Positions 63,012-64,000 of a stretch of 64,000 nt of DNA are shown here, piece after piece. The notes beneath the pieces were generated by a model, which searched no databases, was not told the origin of the DNA, and worked only from the letters and a program-made list of their open reading frames with translations. Source of the stretch: CAVSUR01 sp963846005 (GTDB lineage Bacteria; Actinomycetota; Actinomycetes; Streptosporangiales; Streptosporangiaceae); NCBI GenBank assembly GCA_963846005.1, contig CAWJUH010000001.1:496001-560000 (forward strand). Direction: 5' to 3'. Position 1 is the first letter of the stretch, and each line of letters starts with the position of its first letter. Position numbers and translations under genes: made by a program.

Positions 63012-63145
63012 CGGGCTCCTGGCGGGCTCACCGTTCTGGAGACTGCTGCAGACGCACTCAATGCAGAAGCGATATCCAGCGGGCAGCACTTTGATGACGC
63101 TGGGCATTCGGACATGATGGCCATCGGCTCGCTGAAAGAAAGCAC

Positions 63146-63568
63146 ATGGATGCTCTGAAGCTTGCTGAGGCTTACCTCGGAGCGCTCGGTCGCGCTGACC
63201 TGACCGCGATGCTCAGCCTCTTCAGGACCGATGCGGTGGTCCATTCGCCGCTGTATGGCCTAGTCCCGGCGGCCAGGTTCTTCCCCGGCTTGTTCAGCGA
63301 CACGGCGGAATCGCGGCTGACCCTGCGCGGAGTCATGCAGGGCGCGGCGGCCGACGGCACACCGCTGGTCAGCATCTGGTTCCACTTCGACTGGCGGCTG
63401 CCGGGCGGGCAACGTGCCCCCTTCGATGTGGTCGATGTGCTGGAACTGGACTCCGGCAACCGCATTGCGGCCTTGCGCATCGTCTACGACACTGCGGAAA
63501 TCCGGCCCATCTTCGAACAGGAAACCGGCCGGCGCTCCTGGCGTCCGGGAACCTCAGCCAGTCACTGA
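63146..63568 (+). CDS. NTF2/SnoaL-like protein
   Basis: The 140-aa protein begins MDALKLAEAYLGALGRADL and has SLFRTDAVVHSPLYGLVPA, the cone-shaped NTF2 pattern, then WFHFDWRLPGGQRAPFDVVDVLEL and KALRI-like strand ALRIVYDTAEI. NTF2-like proteins bind or isomerise small hydrophobic molecules. It has no close functional partner here; the gene stands 134 nt after the second RibD gene and may be co-transcribed with it. Confidence 0.85.
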   Translation: MDALKLAEAYLGALGRADLTAMLSLFRTDAVVHSPLYGLVPAARFFPGLFSDTAESRLTLRGVMQGAAADGTPLVSIWFHFDWRLPGGQRAPFDVVDVLELDSGNRIAALRIVYDTAEIRPIFEQETGRRSWRPGTSASH

Positions 63569-63639
63569 GGCTGGCCGGCTCGCGGCAGGAGAGCGCGTTC
63601 GAAGCGTGACCGGCCTTTCAGCCCAAACGAGGGGCTGAT

Positions 63640-63839
63640 GGCACTACCTTCTTTCATTATCGGGAGCCCTCGGGGAACGCTTGCGGGGCTTGTCCTTTGA
63701 GGACTGAAATGAGACGGCGTCCCTGGGGGTGACCGGCGGAGGCCGGAAGCCATCGAGGGTGTTGTCCTTCAAGGACTGGTCCATCAGCACGGCGCAGCGC
63801 CTCCACCGTCCGTGATCGCGAACCTGATGGGAGGCAGGT
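63640..63839 (+). ncRNA. Candidate IS110-type non-coding end (possible bridge-RNA region)
   Basis: IS110 elements make a structured RNA from the non-coding end next to the recombinase gene, with loops that specify target and donor. This 200-bp stretch just upstream of the transposase has no gene and contains two similar palindromic hairpins, GTCCTTTGAGGAC (63692-63704) and GTCCTTCAAGGAC (63764-63776), with a CCGG/CCGG stem between them. The left boundary of the element is not fixed. The call rests on position and symmetry. Confidence 0.4.
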
Positions 63840-64000
63840 GTGCTTGGTGTGGGGGTGGACTGGGCCGAGTCGTTTCACGACGTGGCGCTCGGCAGTCCGG
63901 GTGAAGGGGTGATCGAGCAGTTCCGGGTCGGCCACGGCCCGGCAGGCGTGCAGCGGCTGATCACCCGGTGCCTGGAGCTGGAGCCCGACCCGGCCGAGGT
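63838..64000 (+). mobile_element. Left part of an IS110-family insertion sequence
   Basis: The first 54 codons of the transposase lie in the window; the upstream non-coding region is described separately. The right end lies beyond the window. Confidence 0.7.
63840..64000 (+). CDS. IS110-family transposase, N-terminal fragment (runs off the window)
   Basis: The frame reads VLGVGVDWAESFHDVALG at the start, the DEDD/RuvC-like catalytic strand with the first Asp, followed by a helix (AGVQRLITRCLELEPDP). This is the standard start of IS110-type transposases. GTG 63840 has GGGAGG 5 nt before it. Only 53 residues are visible, so integrity of the element cannot be judged. Confidence 0.75.
   Translation, partial: MLGVGVDWAESFHDVALGSPGEGVIEQFRVGHGPAGVQRLITRCLELEPDPAE

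Overview
The window is high-GC DNA from a mycelial actinobacterium. The evidence is the ruvC-ruvA-ruvB-yajC-secD order, a pgsA-patA-pimA mannoside-lipid cluster, pdxS-pdxT beside yebC, mycothiol-type and SsgA-type proteins, and GC-biased third codon positions. The SsgA-like protein (22342-22764) points to a sporulating or filamentous lineage. I cannot name the genus from the sequence alone.

Positions 1-25.6 kb are chromosomal core. Most of it is on the minus strand: pgsA, patA, pimA, a small membrane protein, pdxS, pdxT, yebC, an Eis-like acetyltransferase, ruvC, ruvA, ruvB, yajC and the start of secD, many joined by 1-4 nt stop/start overlaps. A divergent EF-G-like GTPase, thrS with a HIT hydrolase, a pentapeptide-repeat protein, two tandem L,D-transpeptidase paralogues, an HdeD-like membrane protein, a tRNA-Val, the SsgA-like gene and hutH with a class-IV aminotransferase follow. 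From 3.3 to 10.5 kb about eleven single-base frame breaks hit otherwise well-conserved genes (ruvC, the Eis-like gene, pdxT, pdxS, the pimA 3' end, pgsA). This looks more like consensus errors than decay.

At 25.3-25.6 kb a Gly-Cys-Val tRNA cluster marks the start of an accessory region. A 45-bp copy of the 3' part of tRNA-Val(GAC) recurs at 28536-28580. It bounds a 2.97-kb integrated-element relic holding an integrase C-terminus, an amidase between two 30-bp hairpin repeats, and a 57-aa ORF. A second integrase fragment lies just outside the right repeat, so tandem or nested elements have used this site.

From 29 to 64 kb single genes and small operons alternate with long non-coding or decayed stretches. 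They include a GT39-like membrane glycosyltransferase, an APH-like kinase, an SDR, a zinc-ribbon acyl-CoA synthetase lacking its C-terminus, an S53 peptidase, an RR-HK-RR operon with a broken sensor, a P450, an FtsX-like permease and an HNH endonuclease. A second two-component system is flanked by two genes with near-identical leaders. Then come a DGPF/ECF42-type sigma pair, two RibD-domain reductases, an MFS transporter with a C-terminal monooxygenase-like domain, and at the right edge the start of an IS110-family transposase with its upstream non-coding end. Remnant genes are common here (an aminoglycoside-kinase fragment, a methyltransferase fragment, a cupin regulator without its HTH), as expected of an island edge with repeated insertion and deletion.
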